DNA from: Desmodesmus armatus
Taxonomy: Eukaryota > Chlorophyta > Chlorophyceae > Sphaeropleales > Scenedesmaceae
Direction of reading: 5' to 3'
Assembly: GCA_007449985.2 (NCBI GenBank)
Contig: VIIQ02000005.1
Span: forward strand, 992,001 to 1,056,000
DNA: 64,000 bases
Part shown: positions 20,896-32,100 of the stretch, one piece after another
Layout: every line of letters starts with the position of its first letter
Position numbering within the stretch: the stretch's first letter is position 1
Position numbers and translations under genes: made by a program
Notes under the pieces: model-generated
What the model saw: only the letters and a program-made list of their open reading frames with translations
Told to the model about the DNA's origin: nothing
Database searches by the model: none

Positions 20896-23232
20896 CTGCA
20901 GGCAGCGGCATGTGGCACCAGTCAGCTGCTGGGTGACTCGCTGTTGCACTTCAACAACGAAACAACCAGGCAGGCTGTCGAACACCACAGTCAACGCCAT
21001 CAAGACTGTGTGAGCAGCTCACCAGCTGTTGGTCAGTTGTCTGTTGGGTGGTGCATGCACCTGCACTGAGGTGCTGCGCACCAAGCAGGTAGCTGGCCTG
21101 ACTTGGGCTGCACTGAGGAGGTCACAGGTCCTCCAGCGCGCCACTGCCCCACGCATTCTGGTTAAGAACAACGACACTAGTGCATTAGGCAGCTGCCCAA
21201 TGTTTTCTGCCTTTGCTTTGCGATTGCCGGCCTCAGATCAACTTGCCATGATCAGCAGTGCTTTGCAATCGCCAGTCAGTAGCTGTACGTCGTCACGTCT
21301 GTATCGCCATTGAAAACATTTCCTTTGTTGGCCCATAGTGTGTGCATCACATGATCGCTTCAAGGGCAATGTTGACTCACTGTCAGTACATATATGGTAC
21401 TGCCCTCTTCCATTGTTCTGTTGTAATAAGATCGCAGAGGCTGAAGCTGCCGTGTCTGTTAACGGAAACAAGTCCATTGTTCTGCCAGTCCTCCCTCTCT
21501 TCCCTCTCCCTTGGTCCTGCCTTTGTCTAGACAGCACTAGTCACTTCAAAGTGGCAATCCATCTGCTGCGGCGTTATTACAACATGCCCCAACAGCAACT
21601 CTTCCCAAACTCCAGCTATGGCCCACCACAAGTCACTTCAACCACCCACAAAAATTGGCGCGCACCACCTGTGCCAGTGTGCTGCGGCAGAGTCCTTTGA
21701 AGACAATCCAACGAACCTGCACGTGCACACGATGGGTCACTTGACACCACAAAGATGGGCGCGTTCTGACGCCTTTTGGTCCACAGAACAGCTGTGGCAG
21801 CAGCTTGTCACCCTGTCATAAGGGCTCTGCTTGAACAGCAAAAAGCAGTACACACACAGGCAGCACCCCGGCTTGGGCAGTTGGTCACACCCTGTACACA
21901 GCCAAACAGCTCACACAAAACACATGCAGGAAGTGCGGGCAAAAAAAACAAGCAGCAAAAATTGGTGGCCAGAGACTGGAAAGCAGCCCAAAGCCTGGTG
22001 CTGCCTGCCCTGACCAGTGCTGCTCTTGCAAGGCATTACTTGGCAAAACTGACACACATGGTGCTGGTGGTACTATGGCCACAGCATCACAGACATCCGG
22101 GCCTGGGAAGGTCCCTAAACCGCCCCAACAAACAGCCAACCACCTTGTCAACATGGGTGCGCTGTGCACAACAGTACTGCTTGGTTGCTTGTTTGCACAC
22201 CACATTGCCCAGGTCCCAAACCAGCCCCCATGGAGCCACCCTTGACTGCCACCTATCCACCAACTCGCAAACACCTGGTCCCAAAATACAGTATTCACCT
22301 GAATGCGCCAAAAAAACCTGCAAGTTGCCCTTGGGCTAAGCACATGCATGCTGCTGTAGCTCCCACATTCCGCTGGCACTGCACCAACGTGCATACAGGC
22401 ACAGCTTCAGCATGGTGCAGCATTTGTTTTGCTCCACCCCCAAAAGGTGAGTGCAGCACCATATATACCCCACGTGTCCATTTATCGCCCTTCTGCTGGG
22501 AGGCAGGGGCAACCAGCCTGCTGGTGTCACACACACTCCTTTCGCCACTATGATACACCACAACGCAGGGGCAAGCAGATGCAGTCGAAGGCGCGATGCA
22601 CACAAAACTGGTTCATAACATACAACCCTCAGGCTGACTCACGCCCCGCGTCACACAAAACACAGAACATCAGCTCGGGTGGTGGCGGGCGTCGTTGCGC
22701 GCGCTCACCCAACCCTGCTGCTCGCAATCTTCCCAAGCACATGGCGATGCAGGCATGGACGCCCAAACAGCAGGATGTGGAAGCAGGCACAATACAGGGC
22801 TGCCCTGCACAGCAGCCTGCACACATGCTACTACCTGGGGGCATACCACAAGTGATTCAGTGCTGCTGCAAGCACGTGCTATGTTGTAACTGACTGCTGG
22901 TCAGTGTGCACAAAAAGCTATGAAGTAAGTGCTTTGCCCAACCACCCAACCCACTCCTTCAACCTCTCCCTCGCAAGTGCCCCTGCACTGAAGTCATAGC
23001 AGTGCTGAGGCCCACCTGTGCGGTAGGCACTGCTGTTTTGCACCGCACTGACATGCAGGTCAGCTATGCAGTCGACAAGACAACAACTGTCGACAAGACA
23101 CCAACCAAACACTCTCGTTTCTCCACACCCGATGCCATTGCCAGCGCGGGGGGATGCAACCTGTACCCTATCCCTGCTGCCTGCCGCCTGTGCTAGTTGT
23201 CAGCTGTCTGGTGCTGTCCCCACCAGCACACT
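20896..23232. other. Intergenic region, probably holding the first exon(s) of the exonuclease gene
   Basis: No ORF here resembles a known protein. Contents seen: a short inserted element with direct repeats at 21409-21484, an A-rich stretch at about 21940-21960, and an 18-bp direct repeat (GTCGACAAGACA) at about 23072-23102. The missing start of the minus-strand exonuclease gene should lie here. Confidence 0.5.
21409..21484. mobile_element. Tiny insertion (52 bp) between 12-bp direct repeats, copy 1
   Basis: TCCATTGTTCTG occurs at 21409-21420 and 21473-21484. The 52 bp between them begin with a 36-bp core (21421-21456) that recurs exactly at 26756-26791, where it is also bounded by a different perfect direct repeat. 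Different flanking duplications around one shared core is the hallmark of insertion with target-site duplication. There is no ORF, terminal inverted repeat or poly-A. Confidence 0.6.
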
Positions 23233-24910
23233 TCACTTGGCTGCTCCTGCCAGTGCTGGGGTAAGGGACAGGCTGTCCAGCATTGTTGGCACCACATTGT
23301 TCACTGCAGACTTGCCGTTGCCGTTGACAGGAGCCACTGCTGCAGGGACAGCAGGTGCAGCAGCCGCAGCAGCTGCTGATGCTGCAGCCAGCTTCTCCAC
23401 ACGTGCTGCAGCCATGCGCAGCATGCGAGCCGCCATGGCAGCAGCAGCAGGGGCCTGGTCAATCCCAACTGCAGACACGCCCAGGTTGCAGCTGCTCACA
23501 GCTGCCACCAGGCCACTGAGGCCGCCCAGGCCAGCAGTGTTGCCCTGGCTGGTGGGCAGGGCAATGACGGGGACATCCACCAGCCCAGCGAGGGCACCTG
23601 GCAGGCTGCCATCCACACCTGCAATGGCCACCACGGCATCCGCTGCTTGCAGAGCTGCGGGCAGTAAGACACAAAACACAAACAGACACATAGCACCTTG
23701 GTTGACTGCTGCTTGTGAGGAAACGAGGCACAAGGAAACATATATACGATGTTGGCTGAGATGCTGGCTGGGGGGCAGGGAGATGACGTGCATCGCGCAA
23801 GCCCACGCGCGCGTTCCGTCAGAGCACACAGCAAGGAGTCTGTGTGCTGTACATTGACAGAGCCACGCAACCTTCTTTGGCCCCACACAGAGAGCCTGCC
23901 AGTATCTATATGCGCGCCACGCGATGCTCAGACTGCCTGCCACTGCCTACCCTGCCTGCTCCTACCCAGCCAGCCATCCAGCCAGCTCCATGTCTGCTCT
24001 CACCTGGCAGTTTGTCCATCAGGCCCTGCAGGTCCCGGATGTTGAACTGGGTCTTGGTGGTGACGAAGCAGCCCATGTGCTCAGCCACCAGCTTCACTTG
24101 GTCAGCAGCAGCCTGGTCCTCAGGGCCAGCACTAACCACACAGATCATGCCAGGGAGGCGGCGCTGCTTTGGGGGCAGGGGCCCCTGCCTGTCCTCCTGC
24201 TTGGGCTTGACGATCAGCATCTTGGCGCGTGCATGGTACTGGACACCATTTAGCAGCTTGCGCAGGCAGGCATACATCTCAGGCTCCACGGCCTGGGTCA
24301 CACAGTACACACACCACAGGTCAGAAAGAGTGGGTGGGATGGTGGGAACCTTGTGGAGCTCAAACACCAGCACAGCGACGACAACTGGTGAAGTGGGGCA
24401 TCTTGGCATGCAGATGTTGCAGAAGTACCACTCAGCAGCTTTGACCGCTGCCTGCGACAGCCGCTCATGAAAGCCATAACTCACTCCTCACCTGCACAAG
24501 GGCCTGTGGAAACAGCTGCAGCTGCTGCTCAACCTCTGCAGCCACCTGCTCAGGCGTGCGTGCTGTGGCTGAGAGGACTGCTGGAAACTGGGGCGCAGGG
24601 GCCTGCTGGCTGGCTGGGGAGGCAACCACTGCCTGCTCAGGCAGTACACCCCTGAGTGCAAACCCTGGTTGGTGCAAGCGGCACAGGAAAGCGTATCCCA
24701 GACAAGTAAGCTCCTGAAGACATGACATTGTAACAGTACATCGACAATCAACACGATCAAACACCTACCATGCAGAACAGGCGCCCCTACACTCCTGACA
24801 ACAGTAGTAGGCTTGTGGCTGGTGTGGCGGGGCACTGTGGGCACCGGCGCCGCAATTGCAGACCGAATTACAGAGCACTGGGCGACGTTGACGTGGTTGA
24901 TGGCAAGCAT
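23233..24910 (-). CDS. LarB/PurE-like (AIR carboxylase superfamily) protein
   Basis: Exons 24910-24769, 24664-24492, 24292-24004 and 23654-23233 give 341 residues. The N-terminal part has ARTPEQVAAEVEQQL, as in the helical part of LarB/CpmA proteins (TPEQ). The catalytic fold follows: ICVVSAGPEDQAAADQV, then VVAIAGVDGSLPGALAGLVD, PVIALPTSQG and a Gly-rich LGGLSGL segment. This is the PurE-type Rossmann-like core in its LarB version. Known: LarB carboxylates and hydrolyses nicotinic acid adenine dinucleotide to start the nickel-pincer cofactor of lactate racemase; PurE isomerises N5-CAIR. Algal and plant LarB-like proteins are usually annotated as AIR carboxylase family and their reaction is unclear. 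The N-terminus (many Ser/Thr/Ala/Pro/Val, few acids) may be a plastid targeting peptide. A low-complexity Ala tail follows the core. Confidence 0.75.
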
Positions 24911-25367
24911 GGTGCGAACTTGAGCTAGACGAGCTAGGCCGCAAAGGTGGAGGCAGGAAAGGCGTGAAATGTGCCTTGTGCGGCTTCAAGCTCTGGCGCA
25001 AATTCAACGTGACTCAACCTCACAAACGTGTTACGCTCAGCGGCGCTGCTGCTCCTGACCATGATGGTTTGCTGTTCTGTGACCGTTGTCTGAGGTGGCA
25101 ACGGTCTCACACGAAAATGAAAGAGGTGCAGCCACTGGTTGCCACGGCTGGACCTAGCAAGGTTGGTGAAGTGCGGAGTAATTGCGGCTGTACGGTAGAG
25201 CAAGTCCGTGCGTCCAACGCAAACCTTGCTGTTGTACCCCGTCTTTCCGCCTGTTCGAAGCATGCAGTGTATACATGCGAAAACTGAACTTAGATTGTTC
25301 AGACAGCCCTAGCTATACTTTATTGATGCCGAGTAGTGATCTGTAGTTTGTTGATCTGCACAGCAGA
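24911..25367. promoter_or_regulatory. Divergent promoter region, LarB-like / FAM241-like genes
   Basis: A 457-bp spacer between start codons on opposite strands. No named motif is recognised. A short ORF on the plus strand here (24964-25287) has no recognisable similarity. Confidence 0.4.
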
Positions 25368-26351
25368 ATGGTGCAGATAATTAACGGGGAGATTGTACAA
25401 GGTCAGTGTTGGCTTTATTGTATTGAGGTGCCGTACCTGGTGACTTTAGCTGCACCTGCTGTGCTGACGCCAGCACTTGCACTGGGTTGTGCTGCAGATG
25501 ACGACCCAAGGCTGCAACAGCGGAGCAACAGGCAAGGGGTGGGATCTCACAAGCGGGTGGGATTTCGCATACGTGCACACGCTGTGCCACTGACACTGGC
25601 CCATCTCTACCTCGCACACACAGGCCACATGCTACTGCAGCGGTACGGGCGCCAGCAGGTGCTGGACCACAGGCACGCAGCAGACCAGGGCCGCCTGCTG
25701 GTGGCTTCACGCTGGCAGGTTTTCAAAGCGGCCTAGATTTCAGTGCGCCTGCCGTAAAGATGGTGCCGCGGCCAGATGCGCCTGGTGGCATACCTGACGT
25801 GGAGATTTTTGCGTTGAGGGTGCCTGGGGTTGGTCTGCTGGGCGTTGCCGGCGCCGGTGCCTTCTTTGGTTTGAAGGGGCTGCTGGCTGCTGCTGTCCTG
25901 GGTGAGCAATAGGAAGTGTGCCTGAGTGCATTTGTAAATTTCAATGCAGTAAAAGGTCAGGCGCGTTTTCCTGTGGTGTGTACTGCGCAGCATACATGCG
26001 CAGCTTACATGCGCAGCATGGTGCACACTTTTGCCAGGGCATTATTAAGGTTCTGTCAATTTTCTTGAGTTGCAGTGCTGCACCAGGGTCAGACACCTAG
26101 ACACAGGATGCCGTGCCGTCTGCTGTGGTGATGCAGGCTACCTGTACCTGCGGACAAGTGGTGGGGGCCAGCCTGCACCAACAGCAGGACCAGGCACAGC
26201 TGCAGCAGGGCAGAGCAGTGGAGGCTTCTTCATGCAGCAGCAGCAGCAACAGCAGGGAGAGGGGTTCAGCGCAGGTCCGCAGCAGCGGCCAGCTCCAGGA
26301 GGCCAGTCCAGTGCCTTCAAGGGCAAGGCCTACAAGTTGGGTGGCAGCTGA
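25368..26351 (+). CDS. FAM241/DUF4605-like small single-pass membrane protein
   Basis: Exons 25368-25401, 25498-25572, 25719-25901 and 26137-26351 sum to 507 nt (168 residues). The N-terminus MVQIINGEIVQ joined across the intron to DDDPRL closely follows the start of animal FAM241 (DUF4605) proteins, which begin with a GEIVQDDDPR-type signature. A single hydrophobic segment (VGLLGVAGAGAFFGLKGLL, about residues 70-97) fits their C-terminal membrane helix. After it comes a Gln/Gly-rich tail ending AFKGKAYKLGGS, which resembles the p97/Cdc48-binding SHP box (F.G.....LG). Family members are ER or endomembrane proteins of poorly known role. The donor of exon 2 (C|GTGCAC) is weak but is the only one that keeps phase. 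The C-terminal region overlaps a 56-bp tandem duplication. Confidence 0.6.
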
Positions 26352-26437
26352 CATACCCGATGTTGGATCTGGGCAGCTGCCAGGCCTACAAGTTGGGTGG
26401 CAGCTGACATACCCGATGTTGGATCTGGGCAGCTGCC
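26326..26437. repeat. Perfect 56-bp tandem duplication spanning the FAM241-like stop codon
   Basis: Copy 1 is 26326-26381 and copy 2 is 26382-26437. Copy 1 carries the last codons (AYKLGGS) and the TGA; copy 2 repeats the same coding end inside the 3' UTR. The copies appear identical, so the event is recent or an assembly artefact. Confidence 0.9.
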
Positions 26438-27703
26438 AGGATGTCAAGTGGCAAATGTTGTCATTGTGTCTGCGGCAAATGACTCTGTTTCGGTTTGTAC
26501 ACAACCATGCCGCTTGTCACAAGAGCAAGAAAACCCTGGACTTGCAGGTGGTTGCGTCTAGCTTGAACCCATAGTGAGAGCAGTGTGCAACTTGTGGTGA
26601 CAGAGGGTGTGCATTCCCAACATTTGTGAAGACATGAATTGCACCGAATTGTTGTTGCAGAAAGTTGTAGGACTTGACATGGGTTTATCTGTAAGTTGAC
26701 ACCCACACATGATTTGGATCATGTTGCCAGCAGCTGTGATCAAGTCACACAAGCATTGTAATAAGATCGCAGAGGCTGAAGCTGCCGTGTCACACAAGCA
26801 TTGCTGGTGGTCGTACTTGGTGTTACTTCCAGGCACCTGCTTGCACACCATGGGGCGCCAAGGGTCCAATACTGTGAAGTTGTTATGTGCTTCCGCTCGT
26901 GCACGAAGGCAAGCTTACAAACGACAGCTCCTCCTTCCTGTTCCCAGCACATCACTCAACAGCAGGTCCCCCCACAACATGCTTCCTGCCTGCCACTCCA
27001 CAGGCACCACAACTCGTAACTGAAATGTAAAAGAAGTCAAGAAAGGCAGGGCCAAAAAGTGTTGCGTTTAAAAGTCTTGCACAACTACCAGCGGTGGTGA
27101 GTCATGCTCCTCCACTGGTGTCCCATCACCGCAATCAGCAGCAGCACAACCAACATGCCACGGGACTTGCACCACCAGTGCAAGCTTGCAGGTTCAATCT
27201 ACATAATCTGCTGCAGCTTCAAACTCAGACTCAAGACCCTGCTGCCAGGTCTGCTGCTGCTTGTGGCTGAGTGGGCTGCTACTGTTCACAGGCTCACATG
27301 GCTCAAGATGAGAAAGCCCAGCAACACACCCACCATTCTTGTACAAGAGATGCTCGACACGAGGAACCCTACTGGTGCTACCACACGCCTTGCTTGATGC
27401 AGGTGTCAGGCAACAACTGCTGTTGAGTCACGTGCAAACTGCTGAGCCTGCAGCAGGACTGGCGTAATGATGACAAAAAGCACAAGGCTGTGTGTGACAC
27501 ACAGCCGCCAATCAACGACACTCTTGCAACATGCGGCCACACACTCGATCCAACAGTACTGTCCACCTCCTCTCCCCTCTCAAACCAACTGTGTGAGTGC
27601 ACCACAACAGCGGCAGCTGCAAAGATCAACACAGGGCCGCATCCAACCCTGAGTGCCCCCCTGTCAAGCTGCTGCCAACGCCGAGCTGCTGGAGTGCAGC
27701 TCC
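26438..27703. other. Intergenic region between FAM241-like and thioredoxin genes
   Basis: About 1.27 kb between the 3' ends of two convergent genes. Apart from the tiny insertion at 26744-26803 no gene, RNA or repeat is recognised. Confidence 0.5.
26744..26803. mobile_element. Tiny insertion (30 bp) between 15-bp direct repeats, copy 2
   Basis: GTCACACAAGCATTG occurs at 26744-26758 and 26789-26803. The 30 bp between them belong to the same 36-bp core (26756-26791) as the insertion at 21421-21456. The core is shared but the flanks are unrelated. Confidence 0.6.
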
Positions 27704-28812
27704 CTACACCTTGACTGCTGCCACGGCATGCTTCTTGATGTACTTCTCAAGGATGGCCTTGGTCACTGCACCCTCGGTCTTGCTGCCAGGCACTTCCTGG
27801 CCATCCTTGAACACCATCAACGTTGGCAGTCCATACACCTGGACGCAGCACACGAGAGCAGACAGCACGTGCAGGCACACCAGTTCACACCATGAGCTAC
27901 ATCAACAGCTTACCACAGCGGTTAGGGTGAAATGACGTACATCGACAGCTCGTCACAGGAGTTGAGGTACAATGCGCTACATCAACAGCCCTCAGCAGCT
28001 GCATTCACATTGACGGGTACCTAGCAGCTGCATGCCAATGATTCTACACTGCTAGACAGTGTGTGTGAAGTTGCTCCGACACACATACTGTCAGAGCTGC
28101 TTCAACACTGCTAAATAAGAAAAGTCACTGCCACCAGCATGTCCAGCTGTGCACGTACCTTGTACTTCTCAACCAAGCCTTTGTTGGGGTCGTGCTCCAC
28201 CTTGACAACCTTCAGCGCTCCTGCATGCTCCTGCAAGCAGCATGCCCCAACAAGACACTCATTCTGACCGGAGTGTCTCACCAACTACTGAATGACACAG
28301 TTTCAGCTCAAGCCACAGTTTACAGGCTTCAGCGGATCCTCAAACCACAACACCTGCGATGCCCAGCAACGTTGCGCGCGACCAGCTGCTGCCTGTATGT
28401 GAAGCCTACCTTCTCTGCCCATGTCATCAATGGTGCCACAAGCTTGCAAGGACCACACCAGGGGGCCCAGAAGTCCACCAGCACTGGCCCCTCAGCCTGC
28501 AACCAAACAAACGTGCATGCCTTCAGTATGCTGCTGTTGCTTCCGTGGACATACTGCGCATGCAGGGATTGGTGGACCATTCTGAACAACAGACATTACC
28601 AAGAACTTCATAAAAGGCGTGCATGCATGTTGATTGCCCACCTTGAGCACCTCCTGCTCAAACTCCGCCTCGCTGGTGATGTCCTTCACCCGTGCGATGC
28701 AGCTGCGCCTTGCATTGGGCAACAGACGAGACCCCACAGTGGCGATGGGCCTCTGACAGCCAAAAGACCTGCCAGCTGCGTGTGTCCTCTGCATCTGACC
28801 GTGTTGCAACAT
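27704..28812 (-). CDS. Plastid thioredoxin, x-type
   Basis: Exons 28812-28642, 28496-28410, 28230-28159 and 27838-27704 (171, 87, 72 and 135 nt; 154 residues). The first exon is a basic, Ser/Arg-rich likely transit peptide followed by [16 protein letters not shown]. The second carries the redox site [13 protein letters not shown]. The third has [17 protein letters not shown]. The last begins [13 protein letters not shown] with the cis-proline loop and ends [20 protein letters not shown]. The VYGLP and KEVPGS..EGA.TKA-type signature is that of plant thioredoxin x rather than m, f or y types, which reduces 2-Cys peroxiredoxin in the stroma. ATG 28812 is chosen as the first ATG of the exon frame. 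It shares a 295-bp divergent promoter with the BSL-type phosphatase. Confidence 0.85.
27892..27995. repeat. Degenerate tandem repeat of about 40 bp in a thioredoxin intron
   Basis: Three imperfect units each contain (G)TACATC(A/G)ACAGC followed by TCA/CCACAG- or CTCAGCAG-type sequence. The unit lies within the intron between exons 3 and 4. Confidence 0.4.
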
Positions 28813-29107
28813 CTGTGTCGACACAGCAGGACAGTAGTGAGTACACAGGAAGGAACAAACAAGGAGAGCAACTCAAGCTGCAACTGACATTTCTTTATAC
28901 TTAGACTCGAGGCTGCCTTGCATTGAATGACCTTGCTTTTTGGAGGTAGGGTCCAAACCTGGACCCTGATCACCAGTTACGGTGTGTGTTGGCCATGTGG
29001 GGGTGCACAGCAATGCACACAACTGATTCAGGCTGTCAGAAATCTCTGTGCCAAGCAGCACCATGATCATTGCAACCAGCCAGTAGCCTGGCCTTTGAAG
29101 TGGCAAC
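28813..29107. promoter_or_regulatory. Short divergent promoter, thioredoxin x / BSL-type phosphatase
   Basis: Only 295 bp separate the two start codons on opposite strands, so both genes must share or abut promoter elements here. No TATA-like motif could be assigned. Confidence 0.5.
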
Positions 29108-32100
29108 ATGCAGCAAATGGAAGCAGAAGCAGCGACTGGCGCGGGTTCCTTGGTGCAGCGACCCACTGGCGTGCCACGTCCAAGGATCTTCCCGATCCTT
29201 GAGAACGCGCCAGGCCCGCGATGTGGGCACACCCTGACCACCATCTCGGGCCCAGAGGGGGATGTGAACAGGGCGAAGCTGGTGCTGTTTGGTACGCATC
29301 GTAGTTCATTCATGCAAGCCTGAACCAATCAGGGGCGGCTCGGAAGCAGCCGCTCTGTAGCACAGCTTTGAAACTGCTGACCTGATCCTCACCACCTGCT
29401 CCTTCCCGCCTGCAGGAGGAGCAACCGCGCTGGAGGGATCCACAGCCAAGAATCCAGACGGCACACCCTCTGGGTCCCCAGGGCCTGCAGCAGGTGGGCA
29501 GGGGATGCAGCTTCAGGAAGCGCGGTCTCTGCTCACCTGCCTGTCCGAGGTGGACTGCCTTACATGCTGCACCCTTGGTTTGCTATTGCAGGGATCAGGC
29601 TAGCAGGGGCTACCAACGATGTGCACGTGTTTGACGTCCGCACCGGCACATGGTCCAAGATCACACCACTGGGCGAGCCCCCATCACCACGTGCCGCTCA
29701 TGCAGCTGCAGCTGTTGGGGCCATGGTGGTCGTGCAGGTGTGGGAGAGCATTTGTTGCTTTGAATGTATGCGGAAAGCGCATGGAAGCAGACTGGTTGTG
29801 CACGCTAGCAAGCATGTGCGCCATCAAGCATGATCACCAGACCATGTGTGTTGTGTGATAAGGACAATCTGCTCACAATATTTGCCAGTGTGAGTAGAGT
29901 GGGGGCGAGCGGCCTTGGTTTTCAGAAGCAGCTGCTGCAGCGCAGCTGTATCCTGTTTCAATGTTGCTGTCGCCATCACTCTCTCTGCTGCAGGGCGGCA
30001 TCGGCCCAGCTGGCCTGGCGTCAGAGGACCTGCATGTGCTGGACTTCACTGACATGGACAGGCCACGCTGGCACAGGTCAGACCCACTTCACAGCCTGCC
30101 AGCTGCAGCGATGCGGCTGAGTTCACCAGCGCCATACTGCAGCCCGCTAGGAGGATGTAATACAACAGCAGAGGTTGCTGCAGGACCACATGCCAGCCTG
30201 TCCTGCCAGTGCTGCTGGTTGTGCCCTTGATTTGTTTCCCAAGCACAGCAGAGCAATGACCATCATGCAAGGGTGAAGTTTGTGAAACGGTCAGTGTTGC
30301 CGGGACTGCCGTGGGTACTATTTGCAGGGTGCTGGTGCAAGGTGCAGGCCCCAGTGCGCGCTATGCTCACACACTCAGTCTTGTCGCCAACCGGTTCCTT
30401 GTGGCCATGGGCGGCAATGACGGCAAGGCGACTCTGGGGGACGCATGGGCGCTGGACACCAGCGAGAAGCCTTACCAGTGGCGCAAGATCACAGACGCAG
30501 GAGACATGCCTTGCCCAAGGTATGCGCAGCACAGCTGTGCAGCCAGTTGGTCGGGCTGCAGCAGCAAGCACGATATGGAGCCACCATGCCCTGGGCCCTT
30601 GCATGGGACCATGCTGCAGCTCTGGGCCGCTGCAGTTGCGGCCTAATGCATTTTGGGGCAAGAGTCCAACACAGTTGACGGTGTCCCCGCTGCTGTGCTG
30701 TTTCCTGCCGTTGTAGGATGTACGCCACTGCAGCAGCCCGCTCAGACGGTCTGCTGCTGCTGTGTGGCGGCCGCGATGTGCATGGCACGCCGCTGGCAGA
30801 CGCCTATGGCTTTGCACGGCACAGGGACGGCCGCTGGGAGTGGCACGCAGCACCAGGCAGCATGCCCTCTGGGCGCTATCAGCACGGTTCAGTGTTTGTG
30901 GGCACACGGCTGCACATATCTGGCGGTGCTGTTGGCGGTGGTCGCATGGTAGGCTTGGCCGGGTCCTGGGCTATGCTGACCTAGGTTGAGCTGCTGCTCA
31001 GTGGACAGCTACAGTAGTTGAGTGCATAGCCTGTGCTATATATGCCGCCTGCACACCCATAAACGCTCGCGGTTGTTTCCCGCCAGTCCCTCCCACCACC
31101 ACACACCGTGTTGCACAAGCTCAGTTGTTTCACTGCCGTTGGCTGCACCATAGGTGGATGAGAGCACCAGCACTGTCATGTTGGACACATCGGGTGGTGC
31201 GTGGATCACTCCAGCCCCCGGCACACTGTCAGGGGAGGACGTGACGCGGCGCTGCAGGCATGCAGTCACATCAGTGGGGCCTTTTGTGTTCATCTACGGT
31301 GGCCTGAAGGGCAGCACTTTGTTAGATGACCTGCTGCTGGCTGGTGAGTGCTGCTGCTGCCTGCGACTCTGTTGTTGGCTCTGTTTGCACATAGCATGCA
31401 AATGCTGGCAACGCAACAGGTTGTGCTGGTGTTGTCTGTGCATATCTGCATGGCTGCTGGTCAACCGGGTGACATGCAGCATGGCAGTGGGGGGTTGGTT
31501 CATATGCAGGGTGTTAGTTTGCTGCGAAGCATCTTCCGCCTGCAGTGTGGGGCTACCTGCTGTGTCTGCCTGTGTAACTCTGTGTCAGCGGATAGGATGC
31601 ATTCCTGCATGCATCCCTGTCAGACAATGCCATGCTGTTTCATGTGCTGCAGATGATGCTGGTGGTGCCGAGCTCACCATCTGTGATCCACGTGCACCCG
31701 CATGGAGCCAGTACCTCAACAGTGTGCACGGCAGCGCCAGCGCAGCACAGATGCTGGCAGAAGCAGCAGCAGCAGAGGCAGCCGCAGCAGCAGCAGTTGC
31801 CAGCAGAAGCAACAGCGGGGGAGGCAGCCAGGAGCTCAGTCCAGACAGGGCCATGGGCACGCCTGAGGGGCCAAGCAGCAGGGACTCCAGCCCAACACTC
31901 ACACTGGGGCAGCGGCACTTGCCAGGGTCGTCGCCGCCCACGCCAGACGTGCGGCTGTATCACAGAGCAGTGGTAGCACCCATGGAGCCGCCACTCAGGT
32001 AGAGTGTGTCTCGGGGATTTGGTGGGGCAACGCAGTCATGTGGTCGGGTAGAGCCAGCAGCCTCCTGCAACTGGGTTCGTCAACTAGCAGGTGTCAGTGC

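Noticed and set aside
25381..25736. Continuous 122-codon ORF through the FAM241-like introns
   Set aside because: The spliced model recovers the GEIVQ|DDDPRL signature and a membrane helix, while the unspliced ORF loses both.
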